Positions 16,818-26,059 of a DNA stretch of 64,000 nt are shown here, piece after piece (positions within the stretch are counted from its first letter, which is position 1; each line of letters begins with the position of its first letter). The stretch lies in the NCBI GenBank assembly GCA_001603905.1, contig LVAE01000008.1, positions 18,709 to 82,708 on the forward strand. The letters are read 5' to 3'. A program made the position numbers and the translations under genes. Source of the stretch: Fibrobacterales bacterium Fibro_02 (GTDB taxonomy: Bacteria; Fibrobacterota; Fibrobacteria; Fibrobacterales; Fibrobacteraceae). Below the pieces are notes generated by a model. It did not search any database. It was given only the letters and a program-made list of their open reading frames with translations, and was not told where the DNA came from.

Positions 16818-19631
16818 TTGTCCCGAATTTTGTTTATAGGTAGGTTTATTCTGCGCTTTCGCTGGCTGTTTTTATTTGCTGTGTTTGTAGGGCTTGCACA
16901 GGCCCAGCTTTTGGACATGTCCGAAATGTCCGAGAGCTATATGGTCGAAAATAAGATTCATAAGGTCAAGGTCGAAGGGACTGTCCACATGGACGATCGT
17001 GCGGTGCTCAGCCGCATCGGCATTCGCGATGGGCAGAGCTATTCGCCGACGGCCCTTACCGAAAAGGTTCAGTCTTCGGTGGCTTCCTTGTACAAGTCTG
17101 GGCTTTTTGACGACGTGACCGCCTGGATCGATTACGTGGGTGACGGCACCGATGTCGACCTCATTTTCAAGATTAAGGAACTTCCCGCGCTCGATACGGC
17201 CGTTTTCGAGGGTCCGGACGAGGTCTCGGAAGAAGACCTGAAACTGAAGACCCGCTTGATTCCGGGCCAGGTCTACAGCAAGAGCCAGCTGGAACGCGAT
17301 CGTCAGGCCATTCTGGACTACTACCGCTCCGAGGGCTATTTGCTCGCCGAAGTGGGCTACCGTGAAACGCCGGTCGACGAAAACAAGAATTTGGTGACCT
17401 TCATTGTCCGCGAGGGCGAAAAGGTCAAGGTGCGCCAGTTCGATATCCAGGGGAACGACAACGTGCCCGCCGAAGATATTATGGAGCACATGGTCACGAA
17501 GCTCGACCAGTGGTGGGGCGGTGGCGAATTCAAGGAAAACATTTTCGAGGCGGACCGTGATACGGTGTTGAACGCCATCCGTCATTTTGGCTACCTGGAT
17601 GCGGAACTGACTGAATACAGCGCCGAATACCTGCCGGACTCCACTTGCCTGTTCTATCTGGGCCGGATGGTTCCGCTCGGCGAAAATCTGGAAGTCCTCT
17701 ACAAACAGTTGAACCTTGCCCTGGGTGACTCCGCGACGGCCCTCTACAAGATGGCGGGTAAGCCGACCATGCAGGTAACCCACTTCTTCCGCAAGCATCG
17801 CGAAGTCGGCGAAATGCCTTGGGTGTCTAGACCTAAGGTGACGGTCAAGACCGAAGAAGACGCTTGGAACATGTTGAACGACCTGATCCGCTACGAAAGT
17901 GCCCGCAAGGAATGGCTGGATATCGTGGACGGACGCAAGTGGAAGAACCCGAAGATTGATTCGCTCCGCAAGATCAAGAAACGCTCGACTTACCAGGAAA
18001 AGCTCCTGGTTCGTTACATGATCGAAGATATGTTCCCGGCCTTGAACAAGTACGACAATATCAAGACCTCTAGCGCGATTTTGATCCATATCCACATGAT
18101 CGAGGGCCGCAAGTACTACATGGGCAGTCTGCATTTCTCGGGTAACGAAGTGCTGAACGACAAGATGCTTGCCTACGCCTTCCGTCTTGACAGTGGCGAA
18201 GTCTTTGACCAGTATAAGTACGATGCCTCCCGCAAGGCGCTTCTGGATGCCTACCGCGAAGACGGCTACCTGTTCGCCCAGTACGAGGAAACCCGTACCT
18301 TCGTGAACGACTCGGTGGTGAACCTCTCCTACAAGATGACCGAAGGCTTGCCGGCGCAGATCCACAAGGTGCATATCCACGGCAATACCAAGACGAACGA
18401 AAAGGTCATCCGCCGCGAAGTCCGTCTGTATCCGGGCGATACCTACCGCCAGTCCTTGCTGGAACGTAGCTTCCGTGAAATTATGCAGCTGAACTACTTC
18501 GACATGGTCGTCCCCGACATCAAGGTGGTGGGCGAGCAGGATGTGGACCTCGACTTTACCGTGCAGGAAAAGGAAGCGGGTACCGGCCAGTTCAGCTTGG
18601 GCGTGTCTTACAGCGAAAGCGACGGTATCGTGGGTACGGCGAGCGTGTCTATCCCGAACTGCTGTATGGGTGACGGCCAGGCCGCCTCGTTCAGCGTGGA
18701 ATACGGTGCCGACAAGAAGAGTGCTTCCGTGAGTTTCCAGGAACCGTGGTTCCTCGACAAGCCGATTACCTTGGGTACGAGCCTCAGCTACTCCTGGTGG
18801 AATATGTCCAAGTACGATGACCCCGACATTACCCGTTACGGTGGTAGCGTCTACCTGGGTAAGCGCCTCAAGTGGCCCGATGACTACTTCTACGGACAGA
18901 TCGGTTACAGCTGGCTCATGAACAAGCAGGGCCCGAACATCGACGATAGTTACGTTGTCTATACCGGTGTGGAATCTGCCTTGAACTTCCGCTTGCTCCG
19001 CGACGACAAGAACCTGCCGCAGTTCCCGACCGACGGTTCCCGCTACGTGCTCGATGTGCAGTGGGCCGACGATGTCCTGTTCAGCGACTTTAGCTTCGTG
19101 AAGACCGAACTTACGATCAAGTGGTGGTTCCCGCTGTTCCGCGACCGCCTGACGATTGCGCTTACTAACCAGTACGGTGTGATCTTTGGTGACCAGCTGC
19201 AGTACCGCACGCTCTATACCATGGGTGGCGTGATGGGCTACGAAGGCATGATGCGCGGTTACAGCTCGGGTTCTATCGGGTACCGCCGCTTGGGCCGCAG
19301 CTACCAGTACACGGGTGCTGAACTCCAGCTCGGTCTTGTGCCGCAGACCTTCTACTTGTTGCCGTTCTTCTTTGACGCCGGTAACGTGTTCGGTGAACGC
19401 TACAACCCGCGCACCAAGGTTCCGAAGCCGAGCAGGAGCCCGCTCAGCGAATGGGATCCGACGAGCCTCAAGAAGGATATCGGTTTCGGTTTCCGCGTGA
19501 TTGTGCCGATGCTCGGTATTATCGGCTTCGACTTTGCCTGGCCCTTGGATGTGGGTGAAACCTATAGCGGTACGCAGCGTACCGAAGTCGGTGACATGCA
19601 GTTCAACTTCGTGATCGGCCAGGGATTCTAA
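16818..19631 (+). CDS. bamA: BamA outer membrane assembly factor (POTRA plus barrel)
   Basis: Repeated POTRA motifs, FSLGVSYSESDGIVG barrel, terminal F; TTG start tentative; Skp gene follows. Confidence 0.9.
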   Translation: MSRILFIGRFILRFRWLFLFAVFVGLAQAQLLDMSEMSESYMVENKIHKVKVEGTVHMDDRAVLSRIGIRDGQSYSPTALTEKVQSSVASLYKSGLFDDVTAWIDYVGDGTDVDLIFKIKELPALDTAVFEGPDEVSEEDLKLKTRLIPGQVYSKSQLERDRQAILDYYRSEGYLLAEVGYRETPVDENKNLVTFIVREGEKVKVRQFDIQGNDNVPAEDIMEHMVTKLDQWWGGGEFKENIFEADRDTVLNAIRHFGYLDAELTEYSAEYLPDSTCLFYLGRMVPLGENLEVLYKQLNLALGDSATALYKMAGKPTMQVTHFFRKHREVGEMPWVSRPKVTVKTEEDAWNMLNDLIRYESARKEWLDIVDGRKWKNPKIDSLRKIKKRSTYQEKLLVRYMIEDMFPALNKYDNIKTSSAILIHIHMIEGRKYYMGSLHFSGNEVLNDKMLAYAFRLDSGEVFDQYKYDASRKALLDAYREDGYLFAQYEETRTFVNDSVVNLSYKMTEGLPAQIHKVHIHGNTKTNEKVIRREVRLYPGDTYRQSLLERSFREIMQLNYFDMVVPDIKVVGEQDVDLDFTVQEKEAGTGQFSLGVSYSESDGIVGTASVSIPNCCMGDGQAASFSVEYGADKKSASVSFQEPWFLDKPITLGTSLSYSWWNMSKYDDPDITRYGGSVYLGKRLKWPDDYFYGQIGYSWLMNKQGPNIDDSYVVYTGVESALNFRLLRDDKNLPQFPTDGSRYVLDVQWADDVLFSDFSFVKTELTIKWWFPLFRDRLTIALTNQYGVIFGDQLQYRTLYTMGGVMGYEGMMRGYSSGSIGYRRLGRSYQYTGAELQLGLVPQTFYLLPFFFDAGNVFGERYNPRTKVPKPSRSPLSEWDPTSLKKDIGFGFRVIVPMLGIIGFDFAWPLDVGETYSGTQRTEVGDMQFNFVIGQGF

Positions 19632-19640
19632 GGAGGCTTT

Positions 19641-20156
19641 ATGCTTAAACGTCTGCTGATGGTTCTGGTACTTGCTTTTGCGACCGTCTCGTTTGCCGAA
19701 GACGGGCTCCGCATTGCGCATGTGGATTCCAAGCTGATCTTTGACGGTTACAAGGGCACCAAGAAGGCCCAGGAAGAATATGACCGCCAGGTGGCCAAGT
19801 GGGAACAGCAGGGCAACCTGTTGCAGAAGGAACTTGCCGCTATCAAGGAAAAGCTCGACAAGCAGGTGCTCATGCTCAGCGACGAAAAGAAGAATGAGCT
19901 CGAAGCCGAGTACAACAAGAAGGACCTTGAACTCAAGACCTTTATCGACCGCGTGTACGGCCGTAAGGGCGAGCTGATTTCTGAAAACGAGAAGGTGAGT
20001 GCCCCGATTATCCAGCTGATCCGCAAGGCAATCAACGAAATCGCCCTGCAGGAAGGCTATGACATGGTGGTGGACCGTGCGACCGGTGCCGTCGTGTTCT
20101 GGAAAAAGGAAAACGACCTTACGCAGAAGGTGCTGGACTACCTGAACAACAGGTAG
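19641..20156 (+). CDS. skp: OmpH/Skp family periplasmic chaperone
   Basis: Signal peptide, IAHVDSKLIFDGYKGTKKAQEEYD, coiled coil, located after bamA. Confidence 0.85.
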   Translation: MLKRLLMVLVLAFATVSFAEDGLRIAHVDSKLIFDGYKGTKKAQEEYDRQVAKWEQQGNLLQKELAAIKEKLDKQVLMLSDEKKNELEAEYNKKDLELKTFIDRVYGRKGELISENEKVSAPIIQLIRKAINEIALQEGYDMVVDRATGAVVFWKKENDLTQKVLDYLNNR

Positions 20157-20176
20157 TTGTTGCGTATTTAAATTTC

Positions 20177-20261
20177 GTCATCCTGGATTCCGTTGCTACG
20201 CTCCAGAAAGACGTTCCTCGAAACTGTCATCCTGGAACCACGGAGTGGTGACGGGATTCAG
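20177..20261. repeat. Dispersed GTCATCCTGG-type repeat, two partial copies
   Basis: gtcatcctggattcc (20177) and gtcatcctggaaccacggagtggtgacgggattcag (20226-20261). Confidence 0.65.
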
Positions 20262-20271
20262 AGCTGAAATT

Positions 20272-21489
20272 CTACTTGAACTTCCAGAATTTATAGAGAT
20301 ACTTTGTTGTTTGAATGGGCGTCTTCAAGAAGGCGCTCTTCTTGTATCCGCTCAAGGCGAATCCCTGCAGCACCTTGTAGAGCCCGACCTGGTCTTCGCG
20401 GTTCAGAGCGAGCAGGAACCTGCGGAACTTGTATTCAAAGTCGTGCATCTTGCCAAAGTAGCTGTAGCAGCGGTTTTCGTACTGCTTCAGGAAATTGCGG
20501 CTGAGGCTAGCGGCTTCGCCGGAGGTTGCCTTGAGGCCTTGGTCAACGTATTCTGCACAGAATCGGCCCGCCCGCATCGCGGCAGCGATGCCACCACCCG
20601 TGAGCGGGTTGGTGTGGTGGGCGGCGTCGCCCACCAGGGCGAAGCGGTCTAAAGTGTATTCCTTAAGGGTGCTGGAAACCGGCACCATTCCACCGACGGT
20701 GTGGTTGATTTTTGCACCGGGGAAAAGCTTTTCGAGCCATTCCAGGGTGACTTCGAGGATGTTTCCGCTATGCTTCCCTGCGGCGAGGAATCCTGCGCCG
20801 AAGTTCGTGACGTTCGATTTCTGCTTCGGGAAACTCCAGATGTATCCGTCGTTGATAAAGTCGTGGCCCTGCCAGAAGGTGAGATAGTCGGGTTTGGTCA
20901 AGAGCCCTTGCACCTGGATGTCGACGCCGGTGCAGGTCTCGCGCGGATTCTGGACGCTGTTGAGTCCGACCATGCGGCCGATGCGGCTTTCGACACCGTC
21001 AGCGGCGATGACCATCTTCGCAAAGATTTCCTGCGTACCGGTTTCGGTGACAGAGCCGTCTCCGTTGCCCTTTCCGAGGACGACGCGGACCATTCGCCTG
21101 TCGCCCTCGACTTCGCCTACGAATTCGGCGCGGGCGCAAGTTTCAACCTGGGCCCCGTCGTCAGTCGCGAGCTTCGCAAGCCACGGGTCAAAAATTTCGC
21201 GGTTCAGCATGATGCCCGTGTTCGGCTTCGGAACTTCGATGTTCACGCCGTTCGGGCCGTAAATGTAAAGGCCGTTGATAATGCTTTCGATACAGCTTTC
21301 GTCAATCGGACCGTAAGTCTGCAAGTCGGCGAGTGTGGTACTTGCCTCGCCGCAACGTACCGGGAAACCGATGCGTTCGCGTTTCTCGAGGAGCAGCACC
21401 TTGTGCCCCGCCCGTGCGAGGTTCCTGGCCGCAACGGATCCACCGGGGCCAGCGCCAATCACCACGACATCATACTGGGAATCAAGCAT
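20272..21489 (-). CDS. Geranylgeranyl reductase-family FAD-dependent oxidoreductase
   Basis: DVVVIGAGPGGSVAARNLA Rossmann motif; GDAAHHTNPLTGGGIAAAMRAG. Confidence 0.85.
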   Translation of the reverse strand: MLDSQYDVVVIGAGPGGSVAARNLARAGHKVLLLEKRERIGFPVRCGEASTTLADLQTYGPIDESCIESIINGLYIYGPNGVNIEVPKPNTGIMLNREIFDPWLAKLATDDGAQVETCARAEFVGEVEGDRRMVRVVLGKGNGDGSVTETGTQEIFAKMVIAADGVESRIGRMVGLNSVQNPRETCTGVDIQVQGLLTKPDYLTFWQGHDFINDGYIWSFPKQKSNVTNFGAGFLAAGKHSGNILEVTLEWLEKLFPGAKINHTVGGMVPVSSTLKEYTLDRFALVGDAAHHTNPLTGGGIAAAMRAGRFCAEYVDQGLKATSGEAASLSRNFLKQYENRCYSYFGKMHDFEYKFRRFLLALNREDQVGLYKVLQGFALSGYKKSAFLKTPIQTTKYLYKFWKFK

Positions 21490-21673
21490 CGTTCACCTCC
21501 AAAAGCTTCAGCGCACCGACGGGGCACGCCTTGACGCAAATGCCGCACTTGATGCATTTCTCGGAGTCAATCTGTAAGTCAAGCCCGTACATGTCGAGCG
21601 CCATCTTGGGGCAAATGCCCACGCACCCGGCGCAGGCAAGACAAACCTTTCTGTCGTGAACGAGATTCTTCAT
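21482..21673 (-). CDS. 4Fe-4S ferredoxin (two clusters)
   Basis: CLACAGCVGICPK and CIKCGICVKACPV motifs; overlaps the oxidoreductase start by 8 nt. Confidence 0.9.
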   Translation of the reverse strand: MKNLVHDRKVCLACAGCVGICPKMALDMYGLDLQIDSEKCIKCGICVKACPVGALKLLEVNDA

Positions 21674-21691
21674 TAAAGAAGAATATAGAAA

Positions 21692-23380
21692 TTAATATAC
21701 CACTTCGCCAGTCAGGCGCTTCTGGAAGTCGTCGTGGACAAGCGGCTTGTCGAAGAGGAACCCCTGCACATTGTTGCACTGGATGCTCTTGAGGTATTCC
21801 GCCTGGGTCTCGGTTTCGACACCTTCGGCGATGATTTCCTTGTTGAGCTCGTTGGCCATCTTCACCACGTTGCGGACAATGACATCGTCCTTGGAATTGG
21901 GGGTGCCGACATGATCCAGGAGCGACTTGTCGAGCTTGATGGTGGTGATGTTGTAGTCCTTGAGCACGTTCAGCGTGGAATATCCGGTGCCGAAGTCGTC
22001 GATGGATACGGCAATACCGTTTTCGGCCATCGCGTTCACGAACTTCATCATGGCGGCGTTGTCATCGAAATCGGCAGATTCGGTCAGTTCCACTTCGACG
22101 TACTTGCTTGGCACGTTGTGCTTGCGTACAATGCTCAAGACGTTGTTGGCTAGTTCGGGATTGCGCAAATGGAGCTTCGAGAAGTTGGCCGAAATGCGGT
22201 GCGGCTCGATGCCAGCGTCAAGCCACTGGCGAATGTCGGCGCAGGTTGTCTCGAAAACGTAGAAGTCCAGGTCGCAGATGGTGCCTTCGCGTTCCAGAAT
22301 AGGAATGAAGTCCATCGGCGGGACGATTGTCTTGTGGCGAATCCAGCGGACAAGCGCTTCGGCGCCCATAAGTTTCCTGGTGAGCAGGTCGACCTTGGGC
22401 TGGTAGAAGACCACGAATTCCTTGTTGCGGATGGCATTGTGGAATTCGTTCGAAATTTCCTTCTGGTGCATCGCGCGGACAAGCATTTCCTTGGAGAAAA
22501 AGACGACATCGCGTGTCTTGATGGCCCTTGCGGCCTGCAGCGACATAGCAGCGTTGTTCAGCGCGTCGTGGATTTCGACTTTGTCTTCGATGGGGTAGAC
22601 GCCCATGCGCGCCTGGATGCGAATATTCACGGGCTTGGGACCCTGGCCAAGAGTCATTTCGCAGTTGCTGAACTGGGAAATGAATTCTTCCTGATGCTCC
22701 TTCTTGGTGAGAACGAAAAAGTTGTCACCGCCGAGTCGTGCAACGATTTCCTTATCGTTGATGAACTGGGAAATCTTGTTGACGTACATCTTGAGGGCGA
22801 GGTCGCCCTGCTGGCTGCTCGTCGACTTGTTGACGTACTTGAAATTCTTCAGGTTAATAAAGTAGGCGGTGTAATCTGCGAGGTTTCCGCCGATGACCTG
22901 CTGGCAGAACATGAAGATGCCTGCCTGGTTGTAGGCCCCGGTCATGGGGTCGGAAATGGCTGCCTTGCGGGTATTTCCGATCAGGTGGGCTCGTCCGGAG
23001 AGGATGAAAAAGTCCCAGCTGAGCAGCTGCACGAGCTGCTTTTCGTTGTCGGTGAAGCTGTGGCCGTCTACCGGGTGGGCCTGGAACGTAAAGGATCCCT
23101 GCTCGCCGGTACTTATGGTTTCCGAGAAGTCGGTCGTGGACGGGATGGTCGGGAGCCTGGCTGTGTCGTGGTAGGCCGTGAATTCGCCCGAAATTCCGTT
23201 GGGGGCGAACTGGCTTACGGGGACATAGTAAATGCAGTGGATGTAGCCGATGTTTGCTTGGAGGGCAAGGTTTACGACGTTTCTTGCCATGATGCCGAAT
23301 ATTTCATCTGTACTATAGATAGATCCAAGGAGCTTGGACCTAAAGTCAAGATACATATCGTTCCACAGTGAAATATCCAT
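21692..23380 (-). CDS. EAL-domain protein with degenerate GGDEF domain
   Basis: RLGGDNFFVL (degenerate), EALVRW, IDDFGTGYSTL, IKLDKSL, IIAEGVET. Confidence 0.9.
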   Translation of the reverse strand: MDISLWNDMYLDFRSKLLGSIYSTDEIFGIMARNVVNLALQANIGYIHCIYYVPVSQFAPNGISGEFTAYHDTARLPTIPSTTDFSETISTGEQGSFTFQAHPVDGHSFTDNEKQLVQLLSWDFFILSGRAHLIGNTRKAAISDPMTGAYNQAGIFMFCQQVIGGNLADYTAYFINLKNFKYVNKSTSSQQGDLALKMYVNKISQFINDKEIVARLGGDNFFVLTKKEHQEEFISQFSNCEMTLGQGPKPVNIRIQARMGVYPIEDKVEIHDALNNAAMSLQAARAIKTRDVVFFSKEMLVRAMHQKEISNEFHNAIRNKEFVVFYQPKVDLLTRKLMGAEALVRWIRHKTIVPPMDFIPILEREGTICDLDFYVFETTCADIRQWLDAGIEPHRISANFSKLHLRNPELANNVLSIVRKHNVPSKYVEVELTESADFDDNAAMMKFVNAMAENGIAVSIDDFGTGYSTLNVLKDYNITTIKLDKSLLDHVGTPNSKDDVIVRNVVKMANELNKEIIAEGVETETQAEYLKSIQCNNVQGFLFDKPLVHDDFQKRLTGEVVY

Positions 23381-23610
23381 TACATCCTCAATATACCAAA
23401 ACGGTGCCAAATTTACAAAAATATTACAATAAATGCAAGCGAGTTTTACAATAATATGCAAAAAATCACTAGTTTTTTAGCCTTGTCTAATTTGAACCCA
23501 AGTGGGTATGGAAGACTCCGTTTAGAAAGTCCTCTTTCCTCCTGTAGACTTCCTGCGTGCTGCATTCTAAAATTCTATCTTTACCGCCGCATTTAAAGAG
23601 GTAACCTCCT

Positions 23611-24246
23611 ATGAGTAATGAGGCAGAAAAGCCGAATTTCATTACGACCTCTCTTGACTTTCTGGTCAACTGGGGCCGAACGAACTCCCTGTGGCCGTTC
23701 CCTTATGGAACTGCCTGCTGTGCAATCGAATTTATGAGTACCGAAGTGGGCCGCTACGACTTGTCCCGTATCGGGTCTGAATACGTGCGTTTTACGCCGC
23801 GTCAGTCCGATGTGCTGCTCGTGGCCGGAACCATTTCCTATAAGCAGGCGCCGATCCTGAAGCGCATGTACGAACAGATGGCCGAACCCCGTTGGGTGAT
23901 CGCCATGGGCGCATGTGCAAGTTCGGGCGGTTTCTATGACTGCTACTGCACCGTGCCGGGTATCGACCATATCATCCCGGTGGACGTGTATATCGGTGGT
24001 TGCCCCTCCCGTCCGGAAGCGTTCTTCGAGGCCATGTTTGACCTCCAGAAGAAGATCAAGGATGAGTCCTACATGAAACAGCGTGCCGAACGCGTGAAGG
24101 ACCAGCTCGAAATGATCAAGGCGAAGACCGAACAGGCTAAGGCGGAAGCCCGTGAATTTGCTCGTGAAAAGCGCGAGGAACTCAAGGAATTTGTGGCCGA
24201 AAAAGAACAGAAACTTGTGAAGAAGGCCCAGTTCTGGAAGGAGTAA
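23611..24246 (+). CDS. nuoB: NADH-quinone oxidoreductase subunit B with C-terminal coiled-coil extension
   Basis: GTACCAIEFMST, GACASSGGFYDCY, VYIGGCPSRPEA. Confidence 0.95.
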   Translation: MSNEAEKPNFITTSLDFLVNWGRTNSLWPFPYGTACCAIEFMSTEVGRYDLSRIGSEYVRFTPRQSDVLLVAGTISYKQAPILKRMYEQMAEPRWVIAMGACASSGGFYDCYCTVPGIDHIIPVDVYIGGCPSRPEAFFEAMFDLQKKIKDESYMKQRAERVKDQLEMIKAKTEQAKAEAREFAREKREELKEFVAEKEQKLVKKAQFWKE

Positions 24247-24869
24247 TGATGGAAGCCAATGAAATGACTTTTGCAGAAACGGTCGTTTCTGTCCTCACCT
24301 CCAAGTTTGGTGGCACAAAGGACAATGCGGCCAAGTGGGACGCCTGCGTGGTGGTCCCGAAGGAATACCTGCACAATGCGGTTGAATTCCTGAAGAACGA
24401 TGCCTCGATGCAGATGGACATGCTCCTCGACCTCGCCGGTATCGACTACCTGACTTATCCGAACCATGAAGGACCTCGTTTTGCGGTCTCTTATGCATTC
24501 AAGAGCACCAAGAATCCGGGCCGCCGCGTCCGTCTTAAGGTGCTGGTCAGCGAAGCCGACCTGAACGTGCCGACAATTACTGATCTGTACGCAAGTGCCA
24601 ACTGGCTTGAACGCGAAGTCTATGACCAGTTTGGTCTCGTGTTCACGGGCCATCCGGACCTGCGCCGCATTTTGAACCATGTTGAATTTGTGGGCCATCC
24701 GCTCCGCAAGGATTACCCTGCCCAGAAGCGCCAGTGGCTCTCGACGACCGACTTCCTGGTTCCGGAACTCGAAAAGCGTCTGGAAGACAAGGGCTACAAG
24801 GTGATCCAGCGCTCCAAGGAAATCATGCCTGTCGAAGAAGAATATCTTGAAGGGAGTATCAGAGAATGA
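24246..24869 (+). CDS. nuoC: NADH-quinone oxidoreductase subunit C
   Basis: ANWLEREVYDQFGLVFTGHPDLRRIL motif. Confidence 0.95.
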   Translation: MMEANEMTFAETVVSVLTSKFGGTKDNAAKWDACVVVPKEYLHNAVEFLKNDASMQMDMLLDLAGIDYLTYPNHEGPRFAVSYAFKSTKNPGRRVRLKVLVSEADLNVPTITDLYASANWLEREVYDQFGLVFTGHPDLRRILNHVEFVGHPLRKDYPAQKRQWLSTTDFLVPELEKRLEDKGYKVIQRSKEIMPVEEEYLEGSIRE

Positions 24870-26059
24870 TCGTACTTGACCCGAATGGCGAAAAGATGAA
24901 CCTGATGGCCCTGAACGTGGGCCCGACGCATCCGGCGACTCACCACTGCGTGCGCCTGCTGGCTGCCCTCGATGGCGAAACCATCGTGGCCGGTGTCCAT
25001 GAAATTGGCTTTATGCACCGCGGCTTTGAAAAGATGGTCGAACGCGGCACCTGGCAGCAGGTAATCCCGTACACCGACCGCTTGAACTACTGCTCTGCAA
25101 TGATGAACAACATTGCATTCTGCCGCGCAGTCGAAAACATGTACGGTATCGAAATCCCGGAACGCACCAAGGTGCTCCGCGTGATTGTGAATGAACTCTC
25201 CCGTATCAACGACCACTTTATTTGCGTCGCTGCAGCTTTCCAGGACTTGGGCGGTACGACTCCGTTCATGTACGCCTTTAACCCGCGTGAAGAAATCATG
25301 CTGATTTGGGAAAAGCTCACGGGCGCACGCCTTACGAACAGCTTTGCCCGTATCGGTGGCCTCTACCGCGACAGCTACGACGGCTTCGAAAACGACGTGC
25401 TCGCCGCTTGTAAGTCGGTGGAAAAGGCCCTCAAGGACCTGCACGCCTGCTTGGACCGTAACCGTATCTTCCTCGACCGTACCGTGGGTGTCGGCAAGAT
25501 TTCTGCCGAACGTGCCATCAGCTACGGCTGGACCGGTCCGTGTCTCCGTGCGACGGGTGTCGAAAGCGACCTCCGCAAGGACGAACCTTACTATGACTAC
25601 GAAACCTACGACTGGGAAGTCGTGGTCGGCACGCAGGGCGACGCCAACGACCGTCTGCAGGTGCGCCTTGCCGAAATCGAAGAATCTGTGAAGATTGTGC
25701 GCCAGGCCCTGAAGCGCCTCGCTCCGGGCCCGGTCGACATTGTCGACCCGCGCATCCGCGTGCCTGCGCACAAGCTTGCCTACCAGGACATGGAAGCCCT
25801 TATCGGCCGCTTCAAGAGCGTGTACGAAGGCATCCGCGTGCCCGAAGGCGAATACTACTGCGCAAGCGAATGCGCGAACGGCGAACTCGGCTTCACCATC
25901 GTCTCTGATGGTTCTGGCCACCCGTACCGCATCAAGGTGCGTTCACCTTCGTTTGCCCACGTTTCTGCGTTTAACGAACTCGTCGAAGGCCTGACCCTTG
26001 CCGACTCCATGGCAACGCTCCCTGGCCTCAACATGATTGCAGGAGAACTTGACCGATGA
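24866..26059 (+). CDS. nuoD: NADH-quinone oxidoreductase subunit D
   Basis: NVGPTHPATHHCVRLL, EIGFMHRGFEK. Confidence 0.95.
   Translation: MIVLDPNGEKMNLMALNVGPTHPATHHCVRLLAALDGETIVAGVHEIGFMHRGFEKMVERGTWQQVIPYTDRLNYCSAMMNNIAFCRAVENMYGIEIPERTKVLRVIVNELSRINDHFICVAAAFQDLGGTTPFMYAFNPREEIMLIWEKLTGARLTNSFARIGGLYRDSYDGFENDVLAACKSVEKALKDLHACLDRNRIFLDRTVGVGKISAERAISYGWTGPCLRATGVESDLRKDEPYYDYETYDWEVVVGTQGDANDRLQVRLAEIEESVKIVRQALKRLAPGPVDIVDPRIRVPAHKLAYQDMEALIGRFKSVYEGIRVPEGEYYCASECANGELGFTIVSDGSGHPYRIKVRSPSFAHVSAFNELVEGLTLADSMATLPGLNMIAGELDR

Noticed and set aside
16872-19721. 949-aa minus-strand ORF
   Set aside because: Shadow ORF fully antisense to bamA, caused by strong codon bias; His/Val/Leu-rich with no family motif
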